A stretch of DNA of 33,503 nucleotides from Bacteroidia bacterium (GTDB lineage Bacteria > Bacteroidota > Bacteroidia > 2-12-FULL-35-15), in contig JAGVJJ010000016.1 in assembly GCA_020051175.1 (NCBI GenBank), positions 1 through 33,503 on the forward strand, given 5' to 3'. Positions 1 through 8,238 of the stretch are shown here, piece by piece. Position 1 is the stretch's first letter. Every line of letters begins with the position of its first letter. The notes below the pieces were generated by a model that was not told where the DNA came from, did no database searches, and was given only the letters and a program-made list of their open reading frames with translations. Both the position numbers and the translations under genes were made by a program.

Positions 1-1175
1 AACAGGATACCCAGTGTTCCCAGCCAGAAGTGCCAGTTGGCCAGCTTTTTTGAATACAGCTCCGTACGGAACATTTTTGGAATCAACCAGTATAGGATAC
101 CGAATGTAAGAAAGCCATTCCAGCCCAATGCTCCTACGTGAACGTGTGCAACAATCCAATCGGTAAAGTGGGCAATGGCATTTACATTTTTCAGCGACAG
201 CATCGGCCCTTCGAACGTGGCCATACCGTATGCAGTAACAGCTACCACCAAAAACTTCAATACCACATCTTCACGTACTTTGTCCCATGCACCACGTAAG
301 GTCAATAAGCCGTTAATCATACCGCCCCAGGACGGAGCAATCAGCATCACCGAAAATACAACACCCAGCGATTGTGCCCAGTCGGGAAGCGAAGTATATA
401 ACAAGTGATGCGGACCGGCCCAGATATACAGGAATATCAGTGCCCAGAAGTGAATGATGGACAAGCGGTAAGAATATACAGGGCGGTTAGCAGCCTTTGG
501 TATAAAGTAATACATCAAACCCAAATACGGTGTGGTAAGGAAGAACGCTACGGCATTGTGCCCATACCACCATTGCACCAGCGCATCCTGCACCCCTGCA
601 TACCAGGAGTAGCTTTTAAACATGCTTACCGGAAGCTCAAATGAATTTACAAGGTGCAGCACAGCAACGGTTACAAACGTTGCAATATAGAACCAGATAG
701 CCACGTACAAATGTCTTTCTCTCCTTTTAAGGATAGTACCGAACATATTCCATCCAAAAACCACCCAGATGAGTGTAATAGCAATATCAATAGGCCATTC
801 CAACTCGGCATATTCCTTACCCGTGGTTAAGCCCAAAGGCAATGTGATAGCTGCTGCTACAATGATGAGCTGCCAGCCCCAGAAGTGGATGTTGCTAAGC
901 TTATCGCTGAACATACGTGCTTTGCACAAGCGCTGCAAGGAGTAATATACCCCCATAAAAATTCCATTACCCACAAAGGCAAAGATGACCGCATTGGTGT
1001 GCAGGGGCCGCACACGGCCAAACGTGGTAATACCTGTATTAAAGTTCAGTACAGGAAAAACAAGTTGCAGTGCTGCCCATAATCCAACTGTCATACCTAC
1101 TATTCCCCACACGATGGTGGCATAGGCAAACCGTTTTACAATCTTGTTGTCGTAAGAGAATTTTTCTAATTCCAT
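1..1175 (-). CDS. ccoN: cbb3-type cytochrome c oxidase subunit I (CcoN), 5'-complete, cut by the window edge
   Basis: Catalytic subunit of the high-affinity, proton-pumping terminal oxidase in the inner membrane; it reduces O2 at a heme b3-CuB centre. The minus frame opens at ATG 1173-1175 ([11 protein letters not shown]) and stays open to base 1, about 391 codons. Family signatures in order are the heme-ligand stretch [10 protein letters not shown], the CuB-site stretch [11 protein letters not shown], the His pair in [13 protein letters not shown], and [16 protein letters not shown] near the edge. Multiple hydrophobic segments fit a 12-TM oxidase subunit. The C-terminal part lies outside the window, so it cannot be seen whether this is a CcoN-CcoO fusion, as is common in Bacteroidota. 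ccoS ends 3 bp upstream, so both share the promoter at 1370-1437. Identity is very secure. Confidence 0.95.
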   Translation of the reverse strand, partial: MELEKFSYDNKIVKRFAYATIVWGIVGMTVGLWAALQLVFPVLNFNTGITTFGRVRPLHTNAVIFAFVGNGIFMGVYYSLQRLCKARMFSDKLSNIHFWGWQLIIVAAAITLPLGLTTGKEYAELEWPIDIAITLIWVVFGWNMFGTILKRRERHLYVAIWFYIATFVTVAVLHLVNSFELPVSMFKSYSWYAGVQDALVQWWYGHNAVAFFLTTPYLGLMYYFIPKAANRPVYSYRLSIIHFWALIFLYIWAGPHHLLYTSLPDWAQSLGVVFSVMLIAPSWGGMINGLLTLRGAWDKVREDVVLKFLVVAVTAYGMATFEGPMLSLKNVNAIAHFTDWIVAHVHVGALGWNGFLTFGILYWLIPKMFRTELYSKKLANWHFWLGTLGIL

Positions 1176-1178
1176 AAG

Positions 1179-1349
1179 CTATTTTTTATTTGGTTGATTT
1201 TTTTCAGAAAATTCGTTTTCGAAGAGTATGCGGATGGAAGGGGTGTAGTCATCTTCGTACTGTCCTTTTTTCATCGCCCATAAAAAAGCAAATAAGAAAA
1301 CGAGTGCTACGGTAAGGCTTATTCCTATCAGTAAGTACAATGCGCTCAT
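1179..1349 (-). CDS. ccoS: cbb3 oxidase maturation protein CcoS (56 aa)
   Basis: Small membrane protein needed for cofactor insertion into the cbb3 oxidase. Reading the minus strand from ATG 1347-1349 gives MSALYLLIGISL..., one N-terminal membrane helix (about residues 3-25), then WAMKKGQYEDDYTPSIRIL, the typical CcoS pattern of a helix followed by a GQ(F/Y)DD-like motif. The product is 56 residues and stops at TAG 1179-1181. It sits 3 bp before ccoN and directly behind the two-box promoter, so it is the first gene of the oxidase operon. Placing ccoS ahead of ccoN couples maturation factor and enzyme. Confidence 0.9.
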   Translation of the reverse strand: MSALYLLIGISLTVALVFLFAFLWAMKKGQYEDDYTPSIRILFENEFSEKNQPNKK

Positions 1350-1369
1350 GCCGGGTTTATTTTATGAGG

Positions 1370-1437
1370 CAAAATTACCGGAGAGGCAGAAAGTGCGTTA
1401 TGAGTGGAGTCAGTAGATGAACTGATCTTTATCAGTT
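1370..1437 (-). promoter_or_regulatory. Two-box CRP/FNR-type promoter of ccoS-ccoN
   Basis: On the plus strand, 1420-1437 is AACTGATCTTTATCAGTT, a 7-bp perfect inverted repeat around CTTT (box core 1423-1434). A second box, TGAGTGGAGTCA, lies at 1401-1412 and reads TGACTCCACTCA in the direction of transcription. The box centres (1428.5 and 1406.5) are 22 bp apart. The -7 element TAATTTTG (minus strand) occupies 1370-1377, with its G 36.5 bp from the proximal centre. Assuming a start about 5-6 nt beyond that G, the boxes are near -42 and -64, the class II and class I activator positions. Seen: boxes and spacing. Inferred: activation by the receiver-CRP protein. Confidence 0.8.
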
Positions 1438-1552
1438 TTGGCGCTGAACCGGGGATGCAGGGCTATCAATGCATTCAGATGAAAGAAGCGAAATGGATGA
1501 TGAAAACACAATTGAAAACTACAGATACGGCAAAATCGAAGACATTGTCTTT

Positions 1553-2284
1553 TTACCTGTATCTCATTTTTCTTTGCAAACGATAAAAAAAATAACGCAA
1601 ATTATCGTAAACCAAAGCAAACAGCAGGCACATAGCAGCCAGAAACAGCACTTTTAAATGAAGATAGTTATATAAGTACCCACTGACGATACAACCAAGG
1701 AAGAAAAATGTAATAATGGCGAGTCTCAGGTAAACGCTCTTTTTCAGCTTTCCACGTTCAAAAGGCTGGCGGAAAAAGAACAGCTGGGACAGTTCTATTC
1801 CCAAATCCGTAAACAAACCGGTGAGATGCGTGGTTCTTACAACAGAATCTGAAACCTTTGTTACAAGCGAATTCTGCAAACCCATTGCAAATAGCAGCGA
1901 ACAGGCAATTACCTGGGTTGCGGTATTCATAAGCTTTTCGGGAACTGCGAATGTTCCTGCCATGCATAGTACTCCCATTTCAATAAGCATGGGTATGGCA
2001 TGTGCCATACGCGGCTTTATCCGAACCGTTATCTCCACAATAAAATTGGAAATAAAGGCTCCTAAAAGGAAAGAAAAAATGTAAATCAGGAATATAAATG
2101 CAACATTAAAATTTTCCCCGGTCAGCTCTTCCGCGAAAAAAGCAAAGTGTCCGGTAACATTGGTGGTAAGCGTTCTAACGGACAAAACGCCCGTTACATT
2201 TACTAGCCCTGCAATGAATGAGAGCATAGAGGCCAGACGGATGTTATGTAAGTAGGTTCGCTTTTTTCCTTTGTGGCGGAACAT
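1553..2284 (-). CDS. DUF1275 (YoaK-type) membrane protein
   Basis: 243-aa integral membrane protein of the DUF1275/YoaK family; no biochemical role is established. Residues about 17-37 (SMLSFIAGLVNVTGVLSV) and the following NVTGHFAFFAEEL match the family start, where a helix is followed by an N-x-TG motif. Later hydrophobic segments lie near FNVAFIFLIYIFSFLLGAFI, VIACSLLFAMGLQNSLV and LRLAIITFFFLGCIVSGYLY, about six helices in all. The basic C-terminus is QRKMRYR. It has its own -7 element (2308-2315) without the two-box signature, so it is probably not part of the neighbouring regulon. Its 3' end converges on nothing: ccoS reads in the same direction, about 200 bp further on, behind its own promoter. 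Confidence 0.8.
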   Translation of the reverse strand: MFRHKGKKRTYLHNIRLASMLSFIAGLVNVTGVLSVRTLTTNVTGHFAFFAEELTGENFNVAFIFLIYIFSFLLGAFISNFIVEITVRIKPRMAHAIPMLIEMGVLCMAGTFAVPEKLMNTATQVIACSLLFAMGLQNSLVTKVSDSVVRTTHLTGLFTDLGIELSQLFFFRQPFERGKLKKSVYLRLAIITFFFLGCIVSGYLYNYLHLKVLFLAAMCLLFALVYDNLRYFFYRLQRKMRYR

Positions 2285-2307
2285 GTGTGTCCAAAACAGT
2301 TATTGTG

Positions 2308-2315
2308 CAAAGATA
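2308..2315 (-). promoter_or_regulatory. -7 promoter element for the DUF1275 gene
   Basis: The minus strand reads TATCTTTGC here, a perfect TAnnTTTG, 24 bp before the ATG at 2284. No paired TGAY-N4-RTCA boxes lie at the expected distance. The rest of the 290-bp gap up to 2574 is AT-rich, and I see no gene in it. Confidence 0.55.
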
Positions 2316-2574
2316 AAGTTAAACAGAGAGTTCACAAAGAAAATATATGAGCCCTGTATTAAAAACTGTGTGTTTACTTTTTTCCTTGATAAAAAAAGTA
2401 ACAAAAAAATCAAGAAAAAACGATTGCTACCCACAAGCTACACGGCATTGCGTTTTTTCAGGCCCAACGTGCAGCTTTTCCAAGAACATTTTAGAAAACA
2501 TTTCAATTATTTCTTTCGCACAGCATGATTTACCAAATCTCGTGCTGAACTAATATTTTTAGGTTTATTACCAT

Positions 2575-4986
2575 TTAGTTTAATCTGAGAAATTTAGCGG
2601 TTATAGACGTTAGAGCTGTAGTCAAAAGCACAATAGAAATAGAACTTGCCGGCATAAGTATAGCCGCAACTACAGGTGATAGTGTGCCTTGTACGGCAAA
2701 TGAAAGACCAATGATATTATACACCAGCGAAATAACAAACGTAGTAATGATTGCCTTTTTACCTGACTTGGCAAATTGTATAAAGGCAGGAAGTTTTGAA
2801 AGGGATGAGCCGTCCAGTATGGCATCACAGGCAGGTGAAAAATTATTGGTATTGTCAGATACTGCAATTCCCACATCACTTTGGTTCAAAGCCCCGGCAT
2901 CGTTTAGCCCATCGCCTACCATCATCACACGGTGTCCGTTCTTTTGCAGCTGTTGAACATAATGCATCTTATCTTTGGGTTTTTGTTCAAAAAACAAATC
3001 CGTGCTTTCTCCGAACATTGTTTGCAGATGTATTTTCTCTGAGTCATTATCGCCCGACAACAGTTTTAGTTTGAACTTTTCTGAAAGCGTATTTACCAGT
3101 TTTTCCAAGCCAGGCCTATAAGCATTTTGAAAACTGAAATAGCCCATCAATTCACCATTCAACATACAATATACCTTTGCTGACTTTGTATCTTCTGCCT
3201 TCACTGTACCTGTTACAAAATAAGCTGAACCGAGTACGAGGTAATTCCCGTTTACTTTTCCTTTAATTCCATTGCCCGGGATTTCCCGGAATTCGCTTAC
3301 TTCGTATATCTTGTCTTTGGCATACTCAGTGTACAACTTGCGGCTCAGCGGATGTGATGATTGTGCTGCAAGTGAAGCCACCAGTTGCAATTCTTTTTCT
3401 GCCAGCGGTTTTCCTTTAAACTCCACTTGTGAACCGTATGTGATGGTGCCGGTCTTATCAAAAATAATAGTATCGATCTGCGACAGCTTTTCAATGACTC
3501 CGGCATTTTTCAGGTAAAATTTATTCCGTCCCATTATTCGCAGGATGTTCCCGTTAGCAAAAGTAGTTGTGAGCAATAACCCGCAGGGACATGCCACAAT
3601 AAGCACAGCGGTAAGGGCATTCAGGGCCTTGCTACTGTCTGTTGGCAACCAGTACACCGCAGAGAGAAATGCAATGCTCAGCACCGCTATGGTAAAGTAT
3701 TTATTGATTTTGTCAACGTAGGTGGTATCCTTTTCAGTGGTTGTTTTTTTATCCTGATTCCAGAGCTGTGTAAGGTAGCTCTGTGAAACAGGGTTCTGCA
3801 CCTTCAGCTCTATCGCACCATCTAGCTGCTTTCCTCCGGCATATATCAACTCCCCTGCCCGCTTTTTAACTGCTGCCGACTCACCGGTAATAAAGCTGTA
3901 ATCAATGTGGGTATGATTGCTCAATAGTATGGCATCCGAAGGAATCAGCTCACTGTTACGGATAATAATGTGGTCACCTTTTTTGAGCTCGGAAACCGGT
4001 TTGCTGACTTCTTTCCCGTTTTCTTTAATCGTAACACCCACGGGAAAGTAGGATTTATAATCCCGCTCAAAAGAAAGTGTTTCATAGGTTTTGTTTTGAA
4101 AATAACGGCCAATCAGCATGAAAAATACAATACCCGTCATTGAATCAATGTACCCGGAACCGGTATGGCTGATAATTTCATACACGCTTCTTGTAAAAGT
4201 AACCAGTATGGCAAGTGCAATGGGTGCATCTATATTCAGGTAGCGGTAACGGATACTTTTCCATGCCGAAACAAAAAAGCCGGAAGCGCTGTAAAAAAAT
4301 ACGGGCAATGCAAGCAGCAGGTTTAAATAACCAAAGAAGTAGCTCAGATTTTCCTGGCCTTTAAAATCGCCTACAGAAAAGTACTCCGGAAAACTTAGCA
4401 TCATACTGTTGCCGAAGCAAAAACCCGCCAGGCCAATTTTAATGACCTGTTCACGATTGGATTTAGCCGGGGCTTTTTGCTCCAGCGCATCCAGGTTAAT
4501 CAGCGGCTCATAATCAATACGTGCCAGCAGTTCCGCCACTTCCGACAGTTTTATTTTTTTTGAATTGAACTGTACGGTTGTTTCCTTACGTAAAAAATTT
4601 ACAGAAGAGCTGATAACCCCTTCATTGAGCCTGTTCAGGTTTTCCAGCAGCCAGATGCAGGAGCTGCAATGAATTTTGGGAATATAAAAAGTAATGTGAG
4701 TAAAATTCTCATCCGAATAGCGCACCAGCTTTTCAGCCACTTTAGTATCATCCAGGTAGCTGTATTTACCGCTGTATGCAGATACTCCGGGAGAATTGCC
4801 CGGAGCGTTGTTCAGGTTATAATAGGTACAAAGGCTGTTTTCCTTTAACAGTTCATATACCAGCTTACAGCCATCGCAGCAAAAGTGCTTAGCATCAAAA
4901 TCCACAATTTCTGCTTTACAGCTTTCACCGCAGTGATAGCATACGGCAGATGTTGTTTTATATTGGGTATAATTGCCTGTTTTCAT
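2575..4986 (-). CDS. ccoI: CcoI/FixI-type copper-translocating P1B-ATPase for cbb3 oxidase assembly
   Basis: 803-aa P-type ATPase that moves copper across the inner membrane for cbb3 oxidase maturation. The N-terminus has the Cys-rich metal-binding domain typical of the CcoI/FixI branch (C16, C19, C23, C36, C37, C40), then an HMA-like domain with CSSC (C107, C110). Further on come TGES (367-370) in the actuator domain, CPC (466-468) in the membrane ion site, DKTGT with phosphorylated Asp D510, and the GDGLND hinge motif. The ATG overlaps the stop of the upstream dinD-like gene (ATGA, 4983-4986), which indicates translational coupling. It is the last gene of the usp-usp-cbpA-dinD-like operon, controlled by the same box type as ccoS-ccoN, so enzyme and copper loader should be expressed together. 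Confidence 0.92.
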   Translation of the reverse strand: MKTGNYTQYKTTSAVCYHCGESCKAEIVDFDAKHFCCDGCKLVYELLKENSLCTYYNLNNAPGNSPGVSAYSGKYSYLDDTKVAEKLVRYSDENFTHITFYIPKIHCSSCIWLLENLNRLNEGVISSSVNFLRKETTVQFNSKKIKLSEVAELLARIDYEPLINLDALEQKAPAKSNREQVIKIGLAGFCFGNSMMLSFPEYFSVGDFKGQENLSYFFGYLNLLLALPVFFYSASGFFVSAWKSIRYRYLNIDAPIALAILVTFTRSVYEIISHTGSGYIDSMTGIVFFMLIGRYFQNKTYETLSFERDYKSYFPVGVTIKENGKEVSKPVSELKKGDHIIIRNSELIPSDAILLSNHTHIDYSFITGESAAVKKRAGELIYAGGKQLDGAIELKVQNPVSQSYLTQLWNQDKKTTTEKDTTYVDKINKYFTIAVLSIAFLSAVYWLPTDSSKALNALTAVLIVACPCGLLLTTTFANGNILRIMGRNKFYLKNAGVIEKLSQIDTIIFDKTGTITYGSQVEFKGKPLAEKELQLVASLAAQSSHPLSRKLYTEYAKDKIYEVSEFREIPGNGIKGKVNGNYLVLGSAYFVTGTVKAEDTKSAKVYCMLNGELMGYFSFQNAYRPGLEKLVNTLSEKFKLKLLSGDNDSEKIHLQTMFGESTDLFFEQKPKDKMHYVQQLQKNGHRVMMVGDGLNDAGALNQSDVGIAVSDNTNNFSPACDAILDGSSLSKLPAFIQFAKSGKKAIITTFVISLVYNIIGLSFAVQGTLSPVVAAILMPASSISIVLLTTALTSITAKFLRLN

Positions 4987-5342
4987 ACGCTTTTATAACT
5001 TACCTGATTCATAGCAAAAAACAATTGCGCCTTTGCTACCTGCTCGTTAGCAGGATTACAGTTAATGATGATCAAGTAACAGGCTAATGGTGAAACCTTC
5101 CAGTCCGTTATGAGATTACTTCCATCAAAACGGTACACCTTTTTAAAATTATGATTGGCCGGTATCTTAAGCGCCTGGCAAGCCTGAAAGGTACGGGTAA
5201 GGGAATACGCGAAATCCATTTCATCAATTCCAAGCAATTCCATTATTTCATTCGCAAAATAATCAAGGCGGGTTTCATAATACCATTGCCTGTTATTATG
5301 CTCCTCCATTATATCTTCGAGGTAATCAAACAGCTTTAGCAT
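4983..5342 (-). CDS. Small DinD-like protein inside the stress/ccoI operon
   Basis: About 119 aa from ATG 5340-5342. The C-terminal half, especially [23 protein letters not shown] and LFFAMNQ, resembles the core of DNA-damage-inducible protein D (recalled family pattern: SRYACYLIVQNxDPxKE..ALGQTYFA). The upstream [11 protein letters not shown] also fits the start of that domain (QEFWYAREL). It is far shorter than full DinD (about 270 aa), so at most this is the N-terminal domain. The chosen start overlaps the cbpA stop by 17 bp; a Met at 5307-5309 is an alternative, while an in-frame Met at 5384 would lie deep inside cbpA. Its 3' end overlaps ccoI (ATGA). In many bacteria the position after cbpA holds the modulator CbpM; this protein does not look like CbpM. 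Function unknown. Confidence 0.6.
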   Translation of the reverse strand: MLKLFDYLEDIMEEHNNRQWYYETRLDYFANEIMELLGIDEMDFAYSLTRTFQACQALKIPANHNFKKVYRFDGSNLITDWKVSPLACYLIIINCNPANEQVAKAQLFFAMNQVSYKSV

Positions 5343-6255
5343 GGGATGTATTTTTAATGTTCGACAATTCCATAAATAATTCAAGTTCCTTTGGCGAAAG
5401 ATTTTTAGGTAGTTTTATGTTTACTTTCACATACAGATCTCCATATTCATTGTCTTTTCCGTATACAGGCATGCCCATTCCTTTTAACCGCAATACTTTC
5501 CCGTTGTCAGTTTCTTTGCCCAGGGTAATTTTTATTGGGCCGCGCAAAGTACGGATAAGTGCTTCCCCGCCAAGTATGGCCGTGTATAAATCAACAGTGG
5601 CATCGCAATACAAATCATCTTCTTTTCTTTTGAAATGAGGGTGTTCCGGGATATGTACAGTAATGTATACATCTCCGTCAGCACCACCGTTTACTCCCTT
5701 TCCACCTTTCCCTTTGAGCCTTAATACCTGGCCGTCCTTTGTTCCGGGTTTTGTTTTTAACTGTAGCTTCTGATTGTCCAGCTCAAACTGCCGCGTAGTT
5801 CCTGAATATGCTTCTTCCAGGGAGATCTGCATTTCAGCGTTATAGTCCTGGCCTTTAAAAGCCCTTGCCCGGCTTTGTTTTCCCCCGCCAAACCTGTTAC
5901 CAAAAACAGATTCAAAAAAATCAGAAAAATCGCTTTCCCTGAATTGTTCTCCTGTCGTATATTGGTAGGCATTGTCATTATTGAAACCCGGTCCTTGTTT
6001 ATTCTGTCCCCAAGGCGGTGACTGCTGATACGAATTCCAGTTTTCACCGAGCTCATCATACCTTTTTCTTTTCTCAGGATTTCCGAGCACTTCGTTGGCT
6101 TCATTGATCTCTTTAAACTTCTCACCAGCTGATTTATCATTCGGATTCTTATCGGGATGGTATTTAACAGCAAGCTTACGGTATGCCTTTTTTATTTCAT
6201 CAGCCGTAGCGGTTTTAGAAATACCCAATATCTTATAATAATCTTTATAATCCAT
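5326..6255 (-). CDS. cbpA: CbpA-type DnaJ co-chaperone (J-domain, no zinc finger)
   Basis: 309-aa class B J-protein; it stimulates the ATPase of DnaK and delivers clients to it. The J-domain covers residues about 3-70 ([20 protein letters not shown]) with the essential HPD at about 33-35 (KYHPDKNP). A Gly/Phe/Gln-rich linker follows (about 75-125). Then come the two substrate-binding beta-domains with the DnaJ C-terminal pattern ([46 protein letters not shown]). The four CxxCxGxG zinc motifs of DnaJ are absent, and the length matches CbpA (about 306 aa). The gene follows usp by 42 bp and overlaps the dinD-like gene, so it belongs to one stress operon. Confidence 0.9.
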   Translation of the reverse strand: MDYKDYYKILGISKTATADEIKKAYRKLAVKYHPDKNPNDKSAGEKFKEINEANEVLGNPEKRKRYDELGENWNSYQQSPPWGQNKQGPGFNNDNAYQYTTGEQFRESDFSDFFESVFGNRFGGGKQSRARAFKGQDYNAEMQISLEEAYSGTTRQFELDNQKLQLKTKPGTKDGQVLRLKGKGGKGVNGGADGDVYITVHIPEHPHFKRKEDDLYCDATVDLYTAILGGEALIRTLRGPIKITLGKETDNGKVLRLKGMGMPVYGKDNEYGDLYVKVNIKLPKNLSPKELELFMELSNIKNTSHAKAV

Positions 6256-6297
6256 AAGCAGCGTAAATATGACCTAATACCATTAACTAGTAGCGAT

Positions 6298-7140
6298 TTA
6301 TAAAAAGTAAGCAGATGCTGATTTATGCGTGTCAGGCAATGCAAGCAATGGAACATGGATGTTAAAGGCCATTTTTTTGCTGATACTTTTATGAAACAGA
6401 CGGTCAAAAAAAGTATATACGTGCGGAATGGTGACTACCATATCAGCCTTGTGACTATTCACAAATTCATTGATACCGCTTACCAAATCATCACTCTCCG
6501 GGAAATAATAAACGTGCTCTACATCGTATAGCTCATTCTCCAGCTTAACACCAGCAACAGCCTCTTCTACCGAAACAGTTTCTTTTTGTTTCTTTACATT
6601 TAGAACGTATAGCTTCGCTTTAAATGTTTTCAGAAGCTCCTTCAATACAATCAACTTATGCATATTTGTGCGGGGATCATAATCGCAAGCGAATACAATT
6701 TTTTCAGGCCGTGTATAGGAAGCTCTTTCTGGTATAACCAATACCGGTACCTGCGATTTACGTAAAACAGAAGTAGCAATACTTCCAATAAGCGCTTCGC
6801 TCAACTTGCCAGCACCTCTCATCCCCATAACAATAAGATCGGCAGCAACGCCTTCCTGGATAATTTCATCAGCGGCAAGACCAATTTTCGCGCGGTAGTC
6901 AGCCCGAACACCTGTCTTTTTCTCCAGGCGCGCGGCATACTCTTTCAAAAGGGTTTCATTCTCTTCCTGCAATTCATCAGGGCTTATAACCATCACCGGT
7001 ACTTCGGAAACAGGTGTAGGAAAATGATAAGTATGAAATAAAATAATATTTGCATTCATATCTTTTGCAAGATGTGCTGCGTATTCTGCCGCATTGGTTG
7101 CCGCATCTGAAAAATCTGTTGGAACAAGGATGGTTTTCAT
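6298..7140 (-). CDS. Tandem-domain universal stress protein (UspA family)
   Basis: 280 aa, two fused UspA folds. Domain 1 (about 1-142) starts KTILVPTDFSDAATNAAEYA and ends with the nucleotide-loop pattern GMRGAGKLSEALIGSIATSV followed by VPVLVIP. This is the G-x2-G-x9-G-S/T motif of the ATP-binding Usp class. Domain 2 (about 150-280) is more divergent and lacks a clean loop. Cytoplasmic. It follows the other usp gene by 49 bp. Tandem Usp proteins next to oxygen-limitation genes are common in several phyla and usually respond to hypoxia or energy stress; here the shared promoter supports that. Confidence 0.88.
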   Translation of the reverse strand: MKTILVPTDFSDAATNAAEYAAHLAKDMNANIILFHTYHFPTPVSEVPVMVISPDELQEENETLLKEYAARLEKKTGVRADYRAKIGLAADEIIQEGVAADLIVMGMRGAGKLSEALIGSIATSVLRKSQVPVLVIPERASYTRPEKIVFACDYDPRTNMHKLIVLKELLKTFKAKLYVLNVKKQKETVSVEEAVAGVKLENELYDVEHVYYFPESDDLVSGINEFVNSHKADMVVTIPHVYTFFDRLFHKSISKKMAFNIHVPLLALPDTHKSASAYFL

Positions 7141-7189
7141 AGGAAAATAGATTATTAAGTAACACTTAGGTCTATTATGAAATATGAAT

Positions 7190-8086
7190 TTAAAACGGAT
7201 TTGCTCCGGCTAAAGAAACGGATTCATAAATCCCTTCATCCGGACGAATACTCATTACTGGTATTCTTGAATGATTCACAATCTGTTTGGCAAATGCTCC
7301 TAAAAACATCCCTGTAAGGTTGGATTCATGATCGGTAAGTATCACAATCAAATCTGCCTTTACCTTCTTCGAATATTTCAAGGCAGCAACAGCCAAGCTA
7401 TCCCCTTTTACAATTTTGCAGTCGTATGCAAGCCCGGATTTCTTCACTGCTTTTTCAACCGAATCAAGTTTGAATTGAAATTTATTCAGATTAGTATCCC
7501 TGCTTTTGTCCAGCAGGCCAATGATATGAATAGTAGCACCGTACTTTTTTGCCAGATTTATAGCAGGATATACCTTTTGCCGTGAAGGAAAGGAATCATC
7601 AATAGGTAGAACAATACTTGTAAAACCAATTTTCTTTGCGTGGGTTTGTACTGTAATGACGGGACATGGACACATGGTAACTGTTTTATGGGCATTACTT
7701 CCAATGAAAAGCTCACTAAAGCCCTTGGCACCGTGTGTACCCATAATTACCAGGTCGATATCATTCTCTTTCACAGCGGTAATGATTTCCACAGCAACCT
7801 GCCCCCTTGAACAAAATGCTTTTACAGTAAGCGAGTGCTCTTTTTTTATTTTTGCTGCAAGCTCTCCAAGTTCTTTCAAAACAATTTTCTCCACCTCCTT
7901 CATATCTCTTACAATAACAGCAGGGTTGTATATGCTGTACATAGTTTCTGATATTTCAATGGTATGAAGAAGATACAAGTCCGCTTTATGCAAACGGGCC
8001 ATAAATACAGCATGTTCAAGAGCCAAAAGACCGGTTTTTGAAAAATCAAGCGGAACAAGAATTTTTTTTATTTGAAGTGATTTCAT
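7190..8086 (-). CDS. Tandem-domain universal stress protein, first gene of the stress/ccoI operon
   Basis: 298 aa with two UspA domains. Domain 1 (about 1-155) begins KKILVPLDFSKTGLLALEHA and contains GTHGAKGFSELFIGSNAHKT then CPVITV, a good ATP-loop motif. Domain 2 (about 160-298) ends with LTGMFLGAFAKQIVNHSRIP. It is a diverged paralogue of the next gene. The start at ATG 8084-8086 lies about 33 bp from the -7 element at 8119-8126. As the promoter-proximal gene of usp-usp-cbpA-dinD-like-ccoI, it is divergent from the PAS kinase and shares the regulatory region with it. Confidence 0.88.
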   Translation of the reverse strand: MKSLQIKKILVPLDFSKTGLLALEHAVFMARLHKADLYLLHTIEISETMYSIYNPAVIVRDMKEVEKIVLKELGELAAKIKKEHSLTVKAFCSRGQVAVEIITAVKENDIDLVIMGTHGAKGFSELFIGSNAHKTVTMCPCPVITVQTHAKKIGFTSIVLPIDDSFPSRQKVYPAINLAKKYGATIHIIGLLDKSRDTNLNKFQFKLDSVEKAVKKSGLAYDCKIVKGDSLAVAALKYSKKVKADLIVILTDHESNLTGMFLGAFAKQIVNHSRIPVMSIRPDEGIYESVSLAGANPF

Positions 8087-8118
8087 TTGAAATATGTTTA
8101 AAGGTTAAAGTACTCAGG

Positions 8119-8214
8119 CAAAGATGGAACGGTATTTTTCTTTATTCACTGATAGCAGTCAAAACCCCATATGATCTTTGTCATATTTATTCAAAAACAT
8201 CCATATTATTTTTG
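8119..8214. promoter_or_regulatory. Bidirectional two-box promoter between usp and the PAS kinase
   Basis: Two boxes lie between divergent genes: TGATAGCAGTCA (8150-8161) and ATATGATCTTTGTCATAT (8169-8186, core 8172-8183). Their centres, 8155.5 and 8177.5, are 22 bp apart. Rightward, the -7 element TATTTTTG (8207-8214) ends 36.5 bp from the nearer centre. Leftward, CATCTTTG on the minus strand (8119-8126, one mismatch to TAnnTTTG) has its G at 8119, again exactly 36.5 bp from the nearer centre. Each box would thus be proximal for one operon and distal for the other. A third, degraded copy (TTATTTTTGTCA, 8206-8217) overlaps the rightward -7 element. Confidence 0.8.
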
Positions 8215-8238
8215 TCAGTGTAAATTCGTAAATTCGCC

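Noticed and set aside
5343..5384. Upstream Met start for the DinD-like protein
   Set aside because: It would overlap the cbpA coding region by 59 bp, and the extra residues show no family similarity.
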